This document shows positions 37,186 through 44,707 of a DNA stretch of 44,707 bases, piece by piece (positions within the stretch are counted from its first letter, which is position 1; the number at the start of each line of letters is the position of its first letter). Both the position numbers and the translations under genes were made by a program. The stretch is taken from assembly GCA_003233305.1 (NCBI GenBank), contig QILI01000169.1, positions 1-44,707 of the forward strand, given 5' to 3'. Source of the stretch: Mizugakiibacter sp. Its GTDB lineage: Bacteria > Pseudomonadota > Gammaproteobacteria > Xanthomonadales > Rhodanobacteraceae. Below the pieces are notes generated by a model. It was not told the DNA's origin. It was given only the letters and a program-made list of their open reading frames with translations, and made no database searches.

Positions 37186-38961
37186 ATGCGAAAGCTTGCC
37201 CTCCTATTGATCGCCTGGCTCATTTTTGTTGCCGTGCCCATGCCGGCCATGTCTGCCGGGCGCGATATCCAATCCCCCATTTCTACCCAGGCGCTGGATT
37301 TTAGTACCGGGGTGGCGACACTTAAAACGCTGGATGGACTGAAGCCCGTCGTGGCGCGCCATGCCATGGTGGTCACGGCCCAGCATCTGGCTACACGGGT
37401 CGGTGTGGATATTTTGAAAAAAGGGGGCAATGCCATTGATGCTGCTGTAGCTATTGGCTATGCCCTGGCCGTCGTACACCCGTGTTGCGGCAACATTGGT
37501 GGGGGTGGATTCATGATCCTGCACCGCGCCAACGGCCAAAACATTTTTCTCGACTTCCGCGAGAAGGCCCCGCTCAAGGCGTATCCAACCCTGTATCAAA
37601 ATGCCCAGGGCAAGGTGATACCCGGACTGAGTACCGAAACCTATTTGGGGGTGGGGGTGTCCGGTACCGTGATGGGTCTGAATGCCGCGTTGGCTAAATA
37701 TGGCACGATGAGTTTGCAACAGGTCATGGCGCCGGCTATCGCCTTGGCCAGTAAGGGCTATATCCTCGAACCGGGAGATGTCCATATCCTCAATGAACGG
37801 ATCAAGGACTTCTACAAGCATGCCAATGTAGGGGCGATTTTTCTAAATCATGGCAAACCGTGGCAGGTGGGCCAGCGCCTGCGGCAACGACAACTTGCTC
37901 ATACCCTGAAGCTGATTGCCCAAGGTGGCACCCGGGCCTTCTATAAGGGCTCGATTGCGCGAGCCATTGTCGCTTCCAGCAAACGTCATCACGGCCTACT
38001 CACGATGCAGGATTTCGCTGACTACAGTGTGGTCTGGGCCAAACCCATCGAGTGCGAGTATCGCGGCTACACCATTGTTTCCGATCCACCGCCAAGTTCC
38101 GGTGGCACCACGATTTGTGAGATCTTGCAGATCATTAAGCCCTACCCACTGGCTAAATGGGGTTACGCTTCAGTGGATAGTCTGCATTACCTGATTGAGG
38201 CTGAACGGCATGCTTTCGCCGATCGCAACACCTATCTCGGCGACCCTGCGTTTGTGCACAATCCGATTCAACGCCTGCTTTCGCCGGAACATGCCGCGAA
38301 GATTCGCGCTGCTATCCATCCCCATGCCGCCACGCCGTCATCACAGGTGAAAGGCAGTCTGGGTCCGGCCGAAGGTAGGCACACGACACAGTTTTCGGTC
38401 GTCGATGCCAAGGGTAATGCCGTCAGTGTTACCTACACCATCAATTATCTGTTTGGATTGGGGCAGATTGCCGGCAACACCGGCTTCTTTCTCAACAACG
38501 AGATGGACGACTTTACCTCCAAGCCCGGTGTACCCAACAGCTTTGGCCTGGTTCAGGGGCGTATCAACCAGATCGAACCGGGCAAGCGTCCACTCAGTTC
38601 CATGTCCCCAAGCATGGTGTTACGCAAGGGCAAGCTATTTATGGTAACCGGTAGTCCTGGGGGGTCGACCATCATTACCACCACCTTGCAGACTATGCTC
38701 AATGTGATCGATTTTGGCATGAACATGCAGCAATCAGTCGATGCGCCGCGTTTTCATGAACAGTGGTTGCCCTCCAGGGTGATGGTTGAACCCGGGTTAC
38801 TTACAGCGGCCGTAAAAGCACGTCTGGAGCAGATGGGCTACCGGTTCAAGCCGGTGCATGCCTGGGGTGCAGCAATGGCTATTCTAGTCAATCCGAAGAC
38901 CGGCTGGATCGAGGGGGCGGCTGACCGTCGGCGCCCGGCAGCGTTGGCTGAAGGCTATTAG
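37186..38961 (+). CDS. ggt: Gamma-glutamyltransferase (periplasmic)
   Basis: Cleaves the gamma-glutamyl bond of glutathione and related compounds in the periplasm; made as a proenzyme that cuts itself into large and small subunits. A signal peptide is visible at residues 1-24 (MRKLALLLIAWLIFVAVPMPAMSAG). Large-subunit motifs include GGNAIDAAVAIGYALAVVHP, CCGNIGGGGFM and the FREKAP glutamate-binding Arg. The autocleavage/catalytic Thr is the first Thr of TTQFSVVDAKGNAVSVTYT (about residue 400). PLSSMSPSMVL and TGSPGGSTIITT in the small subunit bind the substrate. 591 residues, full length. It stands alone and converges on the S53 peptidase gene. Confidence 0.95.
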   Translation: MRKLALLLIAWLIFVAVPMPAMSAGRDIQSPISTQALDFSTGVATLKTLDGLKPVVARHAMVVTAQHLATRVGVDILKKGGNAIDAAVAIGYALAVVHPCCGNIGGGGFMILHRANGQNIFLDFREKAPLKAYPTLYQNAQGKVIPGLSTETYLGVGVSGTVMGLNAALAKYGTMSLQQVMAPAIALASKGYILEPGDVHILNERIKDFYKHANVGAIFLNHGKPWQVGQRLRQRQLAHTLKLIAQGGTRAFYKGSIARAIVASSKRHHGLLTMQDFADYSVVWAKPIECEYRGYTIVSDPPPSSGGTTICEILQIIKPYPLAKWGYASVDSLHYLIEAERHAFADRNTYLGDPAFVHNPIQRLLSPEHAAKIRAAIHPHAATPSSQVKGSLGPAEGRHTTQFSVVDAKGNAVSVTYTINYLFGLGQIAGNTGFFLNNEMDDFTSKPGVPNSFGLVQGRINQIEPGKRPLSSMSPSMVLRKGKLFMVTGSPGGSTIITTTLQTMLNVIDFGMNMQQSVDAPRFHEQWLPSRVMVEPGLLTAAVKARLEQMGYRFKPVHAWGAAMAILVNPKTGWIEGAADRRRPAALAEGY

Positions 38962-39079
38962 CGAGGCGTACTACAGACCAGGTTGTACCCGGTCCTGGCA
39001 TGTCTCCTCACGGGTCGATCTCATGGTGACCCGGTTGCTGCCATTATCCTGCTGAGAGTGGCTCTTCCCCATAACGGGT

Positions 39080-39110
39080 AAAGAAAACCCCGCGGCTTAC
39101 GCCGCGGGGG
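39080..39110 (-). terminator. Intrinsic terminator of the S53 peptidase gene
   Basis: A perfect 9-bp GC-rich stem CCCCGCGGC/GCCGCGGGG (39088-39096 and 39101-39109) with the loop TTAC. Read on the minus strand it is followed by TTTTCTTT, so it acts on the S53 peptidase transcript, whose stop codon is about 27 bases earlier. On the plus strand no T-run follows, though the stem may still slow ggt read-through. Confidence 0.85.
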
Positions 39111-39136
39111 ATACAAATTATCGACAACCTATGAAA

Positions 39137-41500
39137 TCAAGGATGCTGTAAGCAGAGTGTGTAGCTGCCACTTCCTGAATAGGAGGACACATCCCAAGTG
39201 TAGTAGCCGGATGCACCGTAATAATTGATCGACTCACTGGAGGTCGGACCGGTTGAGCTGGCGACCTGAGTCCATCCATACCAACTCGACCACTGGTACA
39301 GGTTCAAGTCGAAGTCGGCAGAACTTGGGCCGGACAAAATACCTTTTTCAGCCCCGCCGGCGGCATAGTAGTAACTACCATTAGGCTGGGTCTGATCGGT
39401 ACCGCTACCGGATAGGCTACCGGTGTACTTGGTGTAACCACTGGGGCAACCTGTTGCGACCACCACTTGCTTGATCGTAATCGATTCGGTTGCGGCGTTG
39501 GAGACATTGCCAACACTGTCGGTTGCGGTAAACGTAAACGAATCGCTGCCGTAGAAATTTACAGTCGGCGTGTAGGTAAACGCACCGGTTGCGGTGTTGG
39601 TGATCGACACCGTTCCGTGTGAGGGTTGACCGGCGATAGCAAAAGTTAGCGTATCGCCATCAGAGTCCGATGCCGAAAGCGTACCCGCTACGGCCTTGTT
39701 CTCATTGGTGCTGACCGAACCATTGCTGGCAACCGGAGTCGCGTTGGTGGGCGGCGGTGGTGTGCTGCCACCGGCTGCGGTCACGATATCGCTGATCAGG
39801 TTGGTGGCATTGGGGGTGCCCCAGCCGGTGGGGTGATCCCAGCCGATACCAGCAGTGAAAGCACCATTGCTACCGGAAGTGACGTCATGGAAATCACTGC
39901 TGTAGTGACCCGCATTGGCATCATTGTAGACGGCCGAATTAGCCTGACCGAGACGGGTGCCACTATTTTGCGCCACCCCATCGGCCCACAAGCCGGCCAG
40001 TTCAGGAGCGACGAAGCTGGTGCCGCCATAAACGGCCCAAGAACCATTAAGAAGGACCGAATAGCCAGTGCTGGGATCGGCATTCATAGACAGGTCGGCC
40101 GTGTTGCGCTTGTTGTTCTGGGGTACGCCGGTTCCGGTTTGCCAAGTGGGCTCGCTGAATACGGAACTTTCGGCGCCACCGCCATTCGTCCAAGCAGTTT
40201 CATTGGAGATTGTGTTGCTTGAGGTAAGCACCAGGTTGGTGCCGCCCGCAGCCAACACGTAGGGGTCCGAAGAAGGATAGTCGGCCGTATCGGTATTGCT
40301 AGTGCTGTCCGCTGAGCCATTATCACCGGCAGCAGCAAACACTGAAATACCCTGGGCCGAGGCCTGCTTGAAGATATTGTCATCAGCCGTCATGGTGGCC
40401 GAACTCATGTTTGATTCGGCGGTACCCCAGCTGGTCGTCATGACCTGCGCGGTGTTGTCGGTGACAATCTTGTTGTACGTATCGGTGAAATCAGTCAGCG
40501 ATGAGCTGTTGGCATCGTAGACGACCAGGGTGGCCCCCGGTGCCATGGCGCCACTACGCTCCACATCGATGGTGGTTTCGCCGGTACCGGAGGTGGCTGC
40601 AGCACTGCCATCGACGTTGATCATCTGCACGGTGTGGGTGGGCAGCCCGTACTGGTTCCAGAAGCCGTCGTAGTCACTGGCCGCCAGATTGGTGCTCTGG
40701 GCGGTAGCAATGGCGATGGTGACGCCGTTGGCGTTAGCAGTATTAGTGATCGATGGCCAGTTGTAGGCCGTCGCGATCTGCAGTGGCGAAAAGCCTGACG
40801 GGGTGCTGTTGGCCGTAGCGTGTGAGCTGCCACCAATGCGGTGGGCACCCGTATGACGACCACCGGAGGGCATACCTGGCTCACGAATGATGTGCGCGCG
40901 CCGATAATGCGGCTGCAATTTCGCCGCATTGCTCAGACCGATAATCGACTGCACGGTTCCCGCCAGGGCCACCGGTACTTTGGGACGAACGGCCGGGGCA
41001 AAAAATTGCTTGCCACGCAGGCTGTAATCATTGATCTGCGTGCTGAAGGCGCGTTCAAGTCGAGCGGTGCTGCCGCTGGCGCGGATCAGCAGACGATTGC
41101 TGGCCACCGAGCGAACCTGCAGGCCTTGTGAACGGAGATATTTGCTAACGGCACGAACCTGCTTCTGAGTTGGACCGTACATCGCGGTAAACTGCGCAGG
41201 AGTCAGAAAATGATGATATTCAGGACTGGCTGGGTTATGCACTGCGCGCAAAAACGCATTGAGCTGGGCCGTATGGCGCAGTTTCAGACTGACCAGGATA
41301 TGAATCGGGCTGGACGAGATATGTCGACCCACCATACGGGCCTGGCCGACGATAGAAGGAACTTTCTGGACCGCCATTCGTTCGGTGGTGGTCTGGGTAG
41401 AAGGAGCACGGGCAAAAGCGACACTGCACAATAGCAACGCGGCAATTCCCGTAGTGGTAGTGAGCCAACTTATATGGGTGCCATTCTTTATTATTTGCAT
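39137..41500 (-). CDS. Secreted S53 family (sedolisin/kumamolisin) serine-carboxyl peptidase
   Basis: A 787-residue exported acid-type protease precursor. Signal peptide about 1-31 (hydrophobic IAALLLCSVAFARA). Prokumamolisin propeptide about 45-195, with HHFLTPAQFTAMYGPTQ and the later LIRASGSTARLERAFSTQI. Catalytic domain about 240-585: Glu308 and Asp312 in GETTIDVERSGAMAPG, Asp393 of the oxyanion site in FAAAGDNGS, and Ser495 in YGGTSFVAPELAGLWA; the calcium-site region is FHDVTSG...GWDHPTGWGTPN. Then a cadherin/VCBS-like bacterial Ig repeat about 605-695 (NENKAVAGTLSASDSDGDTL and YTPTVNFYGSDSFTFTATDS). Last comes a ~95-residue Ser/Tyr/Gly-rich C-terminal domain, resembling pre-peptidase C-terminal domains. 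AGAGGAAAC precedes ATG 41500. The four active-site residues are all kept. Confidence 0.92.
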   Translation of the reverse strand: MQIIKNGTHISWLTTTTGIAALLLCSVAFARAPSTQTTTERMAVQKVPSIVGQARMVGRHISSSPIHILVSLKLRHTAQLNAFLRAVHNPASPEYHHFLTPAQFTAMYGPTQKQVRAVSKYLRSQGLQVRSVASNRLLIRASGSTARLERAFSTQINDYSLRGKQFFAPAVRPKVPVALAGTVQSIIGLSNAAKLQPHYRRAHIIREPGMPSGGRHTGAHRIGGSSHATANSTPSGFSPLQIATAYNWPSITNTANANGVTIAIATAQSTNLAASDYDGFWNQYGLPTHTVQMINVDGSAAATSGTGETTIDVERSGAMAPGATLVVYDANSSSLTDFTDTYNKIVTDNTAQVMTTSWGTAESNMSSATMTADDNIFKQASAQGISVFAAAGDNGSADSTSNTDTADYPSSDPYVLAAGGTNLVLTSSNTISNETAWTNGGGAESSVFSEPTWQTGTGVPQNNKRNTADLSMNADPSTGYSVLLNGSWAVYGGTSFVAPELAGLWADGVAQNSGTRLGQANSAVYNDANAGHYSSDFHDVTSGSNGAFTAGIGWDHPTGWGTPNATNLISDIVTAAGGSTPPPPTNATPVASNGSVSTNENKAVAGTLSASDSDGDTLTFAIAGQPSHGTVSITNTATGAFTYTPTVNFYGSDSFTFTATDSVGNVSNAATESITIKQVVVATGCPSGYTKYTGSLSGSGTDQTQPNGSYYYAAGGAEKGILSGPSSADFDLNLYQWSSWYGWTQVASSTGPTSSESINYYGASGYYTWDVSSYSGSGSYTLCLQHP

Positions 41501-41925
41501 GGGCGTTTCCTCTGGCTTGAATTAGGAAGGTTGTGGCAGCCAGCGGGGTAGGCTTCGATACGACGAACTGTCCGCAAGCTCACGGACAGCGCGTAAATAC
41601 GAATCCCGACGCAGTGGTGTAGATAGATAAAAACGCGCTAGCCCATCCCTGTCATATCATCCACAACCACGGATGAAGCGACAGCACTATTACGCGTATA
41701 ACTCCCTGGTATTGAGCTCCCCCACCAGTCGATTTCCCCTCGGCGGCGTGCCAATAACTACGCTAGTGGAAGGCCGTGTAGGGATTCAATATCAAAAATT
41801 TACAATATCATTACAATTTCAATTTTTGTGAATTCTGTCCGATTCTCATCTTGATAACCGCGAACATCGACACAACCAACTGTTTTACGGGCTTTGCATT
41901 CTTCCGTTCTGAATCAAACGATTGA
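41501..41925 (-). promoter_or_regulatory. Leader and promoter region of the S53 peptidase gene
   Basis: 425 bases with no gene. Reading towards the peptidase (minus strand): an AT-rich block at about 41790-41835, containing the inverted repeat CAAAAATT/AATTTTTG (41793-41800 and 41821-41828), likely carries the promoter or an activator/UP site; candidate -35/-10 boxes are too many to choose. About 220 bases further on lies a perfect 7-bp hairpin CTGTCCG/CGGACAG with an 8-base loop (41568-41589), inside the long untranslated leader if transcription starts in the AT block. The leader hairpin could influence translation or RNA stability. No known riboswitch recognised. Confidence 0.45.
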
Positions 41926-43383
41926 TCAATGCAACAGAAACGGATGGGGGCGGTGTTGGAAGGTATGCCAGTAGCGTCGCACCAAGGTGGTGTTGATTAA
42001 GAAGAACAGCGACCAGCAGACTGCCAGAGTCCATAGCAAGAGAAGCCCGGTTTCTACTGAAAAAATGGCGGACTGCAAGCCATACACCAGGGTGAGGAAA
42101 AGCAGCGCTATGCTCAGGATCACCAACATTGCCCGAGTCAACAAATGCCAGCTGCTCGTGACCTCGACGAACTGACCAGCCAAGATGGCCAGGATAACTG
42201 TGGCGCACACCCCGATCATGCCGAGGCCGGTCAGGAGGATAGCAACCAGAAAGAACACTGGTGCGGCTAGTAGCTCTGCAGTGCCCAGCATGAGCAGAGT
42301 ACCCAAGATGATTTGCTGTGCGATATGGCCGATGGTGGCACGTAGCAGCAACGACCGGTGCTTGGCCGCATTTCCAAGACCGGGCAGCAGGGCCAGTTCG
42401 GCGATCTCACCATTGCTAGATTGTGTATACAGTGTGGACAGCTGTTTGGTCACAAGTAGGGGATAGAGGATTATTCCCGTGAAGACGATCCATACCAGGC
42501 TCGTCAGGGCGGTTGCGTTCCAATGCTGTGCACGCGAAACAAGCACAAGCACAAGCGCGGCTAGGCCGAGAACCGGTAAGAGCCAGCCGATCAGGCGTAG
42601 GCTCAGAGTCCGTGGTGTGAACAGCCCGCCCAGCCACACCCGTAAGGTCGCTACGGGTTGCTCAGGACCCAGTCCGGTAAGTCGCGGTCGAGTTTGCGGC
42701 AAACCCAGGCCGATCTTCATGTTGCTGATCGAGAGTGATTCTTCACCGTATGCTGCACGCAGGGCAAACACAACAGGTCGGCTGTTTTTGGAGTAGCTTG
42801 CTGGATCCATGTTAAGTAATTGCTGCCAGCGCCACGCCAGCGCTACCGCTGCGAGCATTATCCATTTCGCAGCAAAGGATACGAAGCCTGGATCACCGAG
42901 ACCGGGCCAACCAATTTGGGTTCCAAAGGTCACACCCACCACTAAAAGGAGCGGAATGGTGAGGGACAACCATCCGGCCAGGAACGTCCAGAGTAGAGTC
43001 ATTGATGCGAATAAGGTGGAAATCAGGAACCAGTGCAGCCAGTTACCGCCCAACAGAAGGACCAGTACAGTGGCGGGAAGTGCCGTCGTCAATGCCATAG
43101 CAACGGCCAGAGTGCTTAGTACGGTTAGGCTTGCATGAGGCACACGCAAGGCATGCATATTACGGTGTAGTAACAGCAGTCGCGGACCTGATAAGTACCA
43201 CAATATTGCACTGGTAATGGCTATAAGGCCCCCGATTCCGTAGATATTGCCCGGCGAATTAGAACCAAAAAACCAGGCCAGCAAAAGGGTGCCTGCCAGG
43301 AGTACAAAAAATATGAGGTTCAAAACCCTGGTTACATGATCGGTCGTATACCAGAGTGCTCGTAGCACGTTGTGTAGCTTCAT
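41926..43383 (-). CDS. ABC transporter permease (multi-span membrane protein)
   Basis: A 485-residue integral membrane protein with roughly twelve hydrophobic segments in two clusters: about residues 15-190, and about 290-470 after a soluble stretch (around SKNSRPVVFALRAAYGEESLS). It follows the ATPase gene, overlapping its stop in ATGA (43380-43383), so it is the partner permease of an ABC exporter-type system rather than of a solute importer, as no binding-protein gene is present. ATG 43383 gives MKLHNVLRALWYTTDHV; the open frame continues upstream through the ATPase gene but is a shadow. The substrate is unknown. Membership in a specific permease family is not claimed. Confidence 0.8.
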   Translation of the reverse strand: MKLHNVLRALWYTTDHVTRVLNLIFFVLLAGTLLLAWFFGSNSPGNIYGIGGLIAITSAILWYLSGPRLLLLHRNMHALRVPHASLTVLSTLAVAMALTTALPATVLVLLLGGNWLHWFLISTLFASMTLLWTFLAGWLSLTIPLLLVVGVTFGTQIGWPGLGDPGFVSFAAKWIMLAAVALAWRWQQLLNMDPASYSKNSRPVVFALRAAYGEESLSISNMKIGLGLPQTRPRLTGLGPEQPVATLRVWLGGLFTPRTLSLRLIGWLLPVLGLAALVLVLVSRAQHWNATALTSLVWIVFTGIILYPLLVTKQLSTLYTQSSNGEIAELALLPGLGNAAKHRSLLLRATIGHIAQQIILGTLLMLGTAELLAAPVFFLVAILLTGLGMIGVCATVILAILAGQFVEVTSSWHLLTRAMLVILSIALLFLTLVYGLQSAIFSVETGLLLLWTLAVCWSLFFLINTTLVRRYWHTFQHRPHPFLLH

Positions 43384-44273
43384 TCGGCGATCTCCACAAA
43401 CAGGTCTTCCAACCCCAGTACTTCCAGTCGGGCCCCGGCTTGCTGGCTGGCTTCGGGCCATTGTCCGTTGATCTGTTCGACCACCAGTGACCAGCCACCG
43501 AAGGCGTTTTGCGGACGCCGTGACAGCTCACCGGGAATGCGTGCCGGCGTGGCGCTGCCGGGTAGCCACAGGCGGGCATAGCGTTCCTTGAGATCGTCTA
43601 TCGAGGCCTGCAGCAGCAGCCGTCCCTGGTGCAGAAAGGCCACATGTGAAGCGACCCGTTCCAGATCGCTGACGATATGGGTGGAGAACAGGACCGAGGT
43701 GCCCGCTTCGCCGGCGCGCATAGCAATGTCGCGCAGCAGGGTGCGCCGCGCCACAGGATCGAGGGCGGCCGCTGGTTCATCCAGCACCAGCAGCCGCGGT
43801 TGTACCGCCAGGGCCCGGATCAGTGCTACCTGTTGACGTTCACCTGGAGAAAGCCGGGCCAGGGTGCGGTCACGGGGCAGGCCGGCCCGCTCCAGTGCGG
43901 CGTCGACATAGGCCGGGTCCCAACGTGGGTAGAATGGCCGTAGTAGATCCAGCATCTCGTCGATGCGTAGCCAGCCCAGTGCCTCCGGCTGCTGCGGCAC
44001 GTAGCCGAGCTGTTCCTTGATGGGATCGCTCATAGCCAGCGAAGGTTTGCCCAGTACCCAGGATTTACCCGCATCGGGTTCGATCAGCCCCATGAGAATA
44101 CGGATCAGGGTCGATTTGCCGGCACCGTTGCGGCCGATCAAGCCCACCACCGCGCCTTCGGGCAGTGCAAAATCAACATTTTCTAGAACGTTGCAACCGG
44201 CGTAGGTTTTACTGATGCCCTGGGTTTGCAGGGGTGCTCCGGTGGTGGCTACTTCCTTAAGCATGGCGTTCAT
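43380..44273 (-). CDS. ABC transporter ATP-binding protein
   Basis: A 297-residue cytosolic ATPase that powers the adjacent permease. Walker A is GRNGAGKSTLIRIL (about residues 48-61), the Q-loop is YVPQQP, the ABC signature is LSPGERQQVALIRAL (about 143-157), Walker B LLVLDEPAAALDP, and the switch His is in FSTHIVSDLERV. The C-terminal ~80 residues after the core are variable and may contact the permease or regulate it. GGAGG lies six bases before ATG 44273, which overlaps the end of the regulator gene by 17 bases, so regulator, ATPase and permease form one operon. Similar YtrA-regulator/ABC operons in other bacteria respond to cell-envelope stress. Confidence 0.92.
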   Translation of the reverse strand: MNAMLKEVATTGAPLQTQGISKTYAGCNVLENVDFALPEGAVVGLIGRNGAGKSTLIRILMGLIEPDAGKSWVLGKPSLAMSDPIKEQLGYVPQQPEALGWLRIDEMLDLLRPFYPRWDPAYVDAALERAGLPRDRTLARLSPGERQQVALIRALAVQPRLLVLDEPAAALDPVARRTLLRDIAMRAGEAGTSVLFSTHIVSDLERVASHVAFLHQGRLLLQASIDDLKERYARLWLPGSATPARIPGELSRRPQNAFGGWSLVVEQINGQWPEASQQAGARLEVLGLEDLFVEIAE

Positions 44274-44655
44274 CTTGATCCTCCAAAAGTTGATTTAAAC
44301 GGTCGAGCACGTGAGGGGTGGATAATTCCAGTTCCCGTATGGCACGGGCCAGATCGTGCAGTCGCGGTTCAAGCAGTTGCATCCGTTCATGGGCTGAATG
44401 GGTGCTACGGGTTGCGGCCACCGTCATACCGGTACCACGCTGCCGTACCAGTAGACTTTCGCCTTCCAACAGGCTGTAAGCGCGAGATACCGTCATCGGG
44501 TTGATGGCGTGTTGACCGGCGACGTCACGTACTGAGGGCAGACGCTCACCTGGCTTGAGCTGGCCACTGACGATCATCCGTCGCAGTTGTTCGACGATCT
44601 GCCGGTAGATGGGCTCGGGCGCCGCCGGGGCAATAGTGAGTAGTGCAGCATCCAT
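44257..44655 (-). CDS. GntR family transcriptional regulator, YtrA subfamily
   Basis: A short (132-residue) winged-helix repressor of the YtrA branch of GntR regulators, which lack a large ligand-binding domain. The N-terminal DNA-binding part reads PIYRQIVEQLRRMIVSGQLKPG, ERLPSVRDVAGQHAINPMTVSRAYSLLEGESLL and QRGTGMTVA; the C-terminal ~45 residues form a predicted helical dimerisation tail (about 88-132). ATG 44655 is preferred over an in-frame TTG at 44664. There is no ribosome-binding site in front of this ATG, and the promoter lies so close that the mRNA may be leaderless. It is the first gene of the regulator-ATPase-permease operon and most likely represses it. Confidence 0.92.
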   Translation of the reverse strand: MDAALLTIAPAAPEPIYRQIVEQLRRMIVSGQLKPGERLPSVRDVAGQHAINPMTVSRAYSLLEGESLLVRQRGTGMTVAATRSTHSAHERMQLLEPRLHDLARAIRELELSTPHVLDRLNQLLEDQDERHA

Positions 44656-44692
44656 GTGTATCAATACAACAATACACTAGGAAAAATGTCAA
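44656..44692 (-). promoter_or_regulatory. Promoter and probable operator of the GntR/ABC operon
   Basis: Read on the minus strand, a perfect -35 TTGACA (plus-strand 44687-44692) is followed after 17 bases by a weak -10 TTGTAT (44664-44669); the start point would fall about 0-3 bases before the regulator ATG at 44655. Over the -10 and spacer lies the inverted repeat GTGTAT-N10-ATACAC (44656-44677), the kind of site YtrA-type regulators bind, so the regulator would block its own promoter. Confidence 0.65.
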
Positions 44693-44707
44693 GTACTTTC
44701 GCTCTTC

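Overview
The window reads as a chromosomal stretch of a gammaproteobacterium of the order Xanthomonadales (Lysobacterales). The evidence is gene order (folP-glmM-tpiA-secG-tRNA-Leu-nuoA to N; smc-zipA; folC-dedD-cvpA-purF), an SMC condensin rather than MukB, and protein sequences such as NuoI and RF2 that resemble that order. The assignment comes from recalled family resemblance, not from a search. The DNA looks moderately GC-rich, with a few AT-rich regulatory patches.

Layout. 1-3953: end of folP, glmM, a decayed 2-oxoglutarate/Fe(II) oxygenase gene, tpiA, secG and tRNA-Leu(GAG). 4020-18608: a complete 14-gene NADH:quinone oxidoreductase (complex I) operon in the standard order nuoA-N, tightly packed with several stop/start overlaps. 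18665-22126: prfB with its canonical programmed +1 frameshift, lysS, then yciI and bolA coupled by ATGA. 22460-26708: smc and zipA. 26845-30661, minus strand: tilS-xseB-ispA-aat plus a small acyl-CoA-binding protein. 30778-36038, plus strand: folC, a dedD-like gene with two SPOR domains, cvpA, purF and a DUF455 ferritin-like gene.

36039-37185 is the most disturbed part. It holds the C-terminal remnant of a Fic-family gene (minus strand) abutting a 79-bp imperfect second copy of part of the neighbouring DUF455 gene, then an unrecognised 102-aa ORF, then about 400 bases without a convincing gene. 37186-38961 is a secreted gamma-glutamyltransferase. It converges on a 787-aa secreted S53 (sedolisin/kumamolisin) peptidase at 39137-41500, with a strong intrinsic terminator between them. 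At the right end a minus-strand operon encodes a YtrA-type GntR repressor, an ABC ATPase and a multi-span permease. Its promoter carries a perfect -35, an inverted repeat that looks like the operator, and a predicted start point almost on the ATG.

Most of the window is conserved housekeeping: energy metabolism, translation, chromosome organisation, and folate, isoprenoid and purine synthesis. I found no CRISPR array, prophage, intact insertion sequence or convincing new defence system. The observations most worth a second look are the two gene-decay sites (1874-2446 and 36073-36401), the S53 peptidase with its unusual leader, the apparently leaderless GntR/ABC operon, the double-SPOR protein and the unrecognised 102-aa protein.
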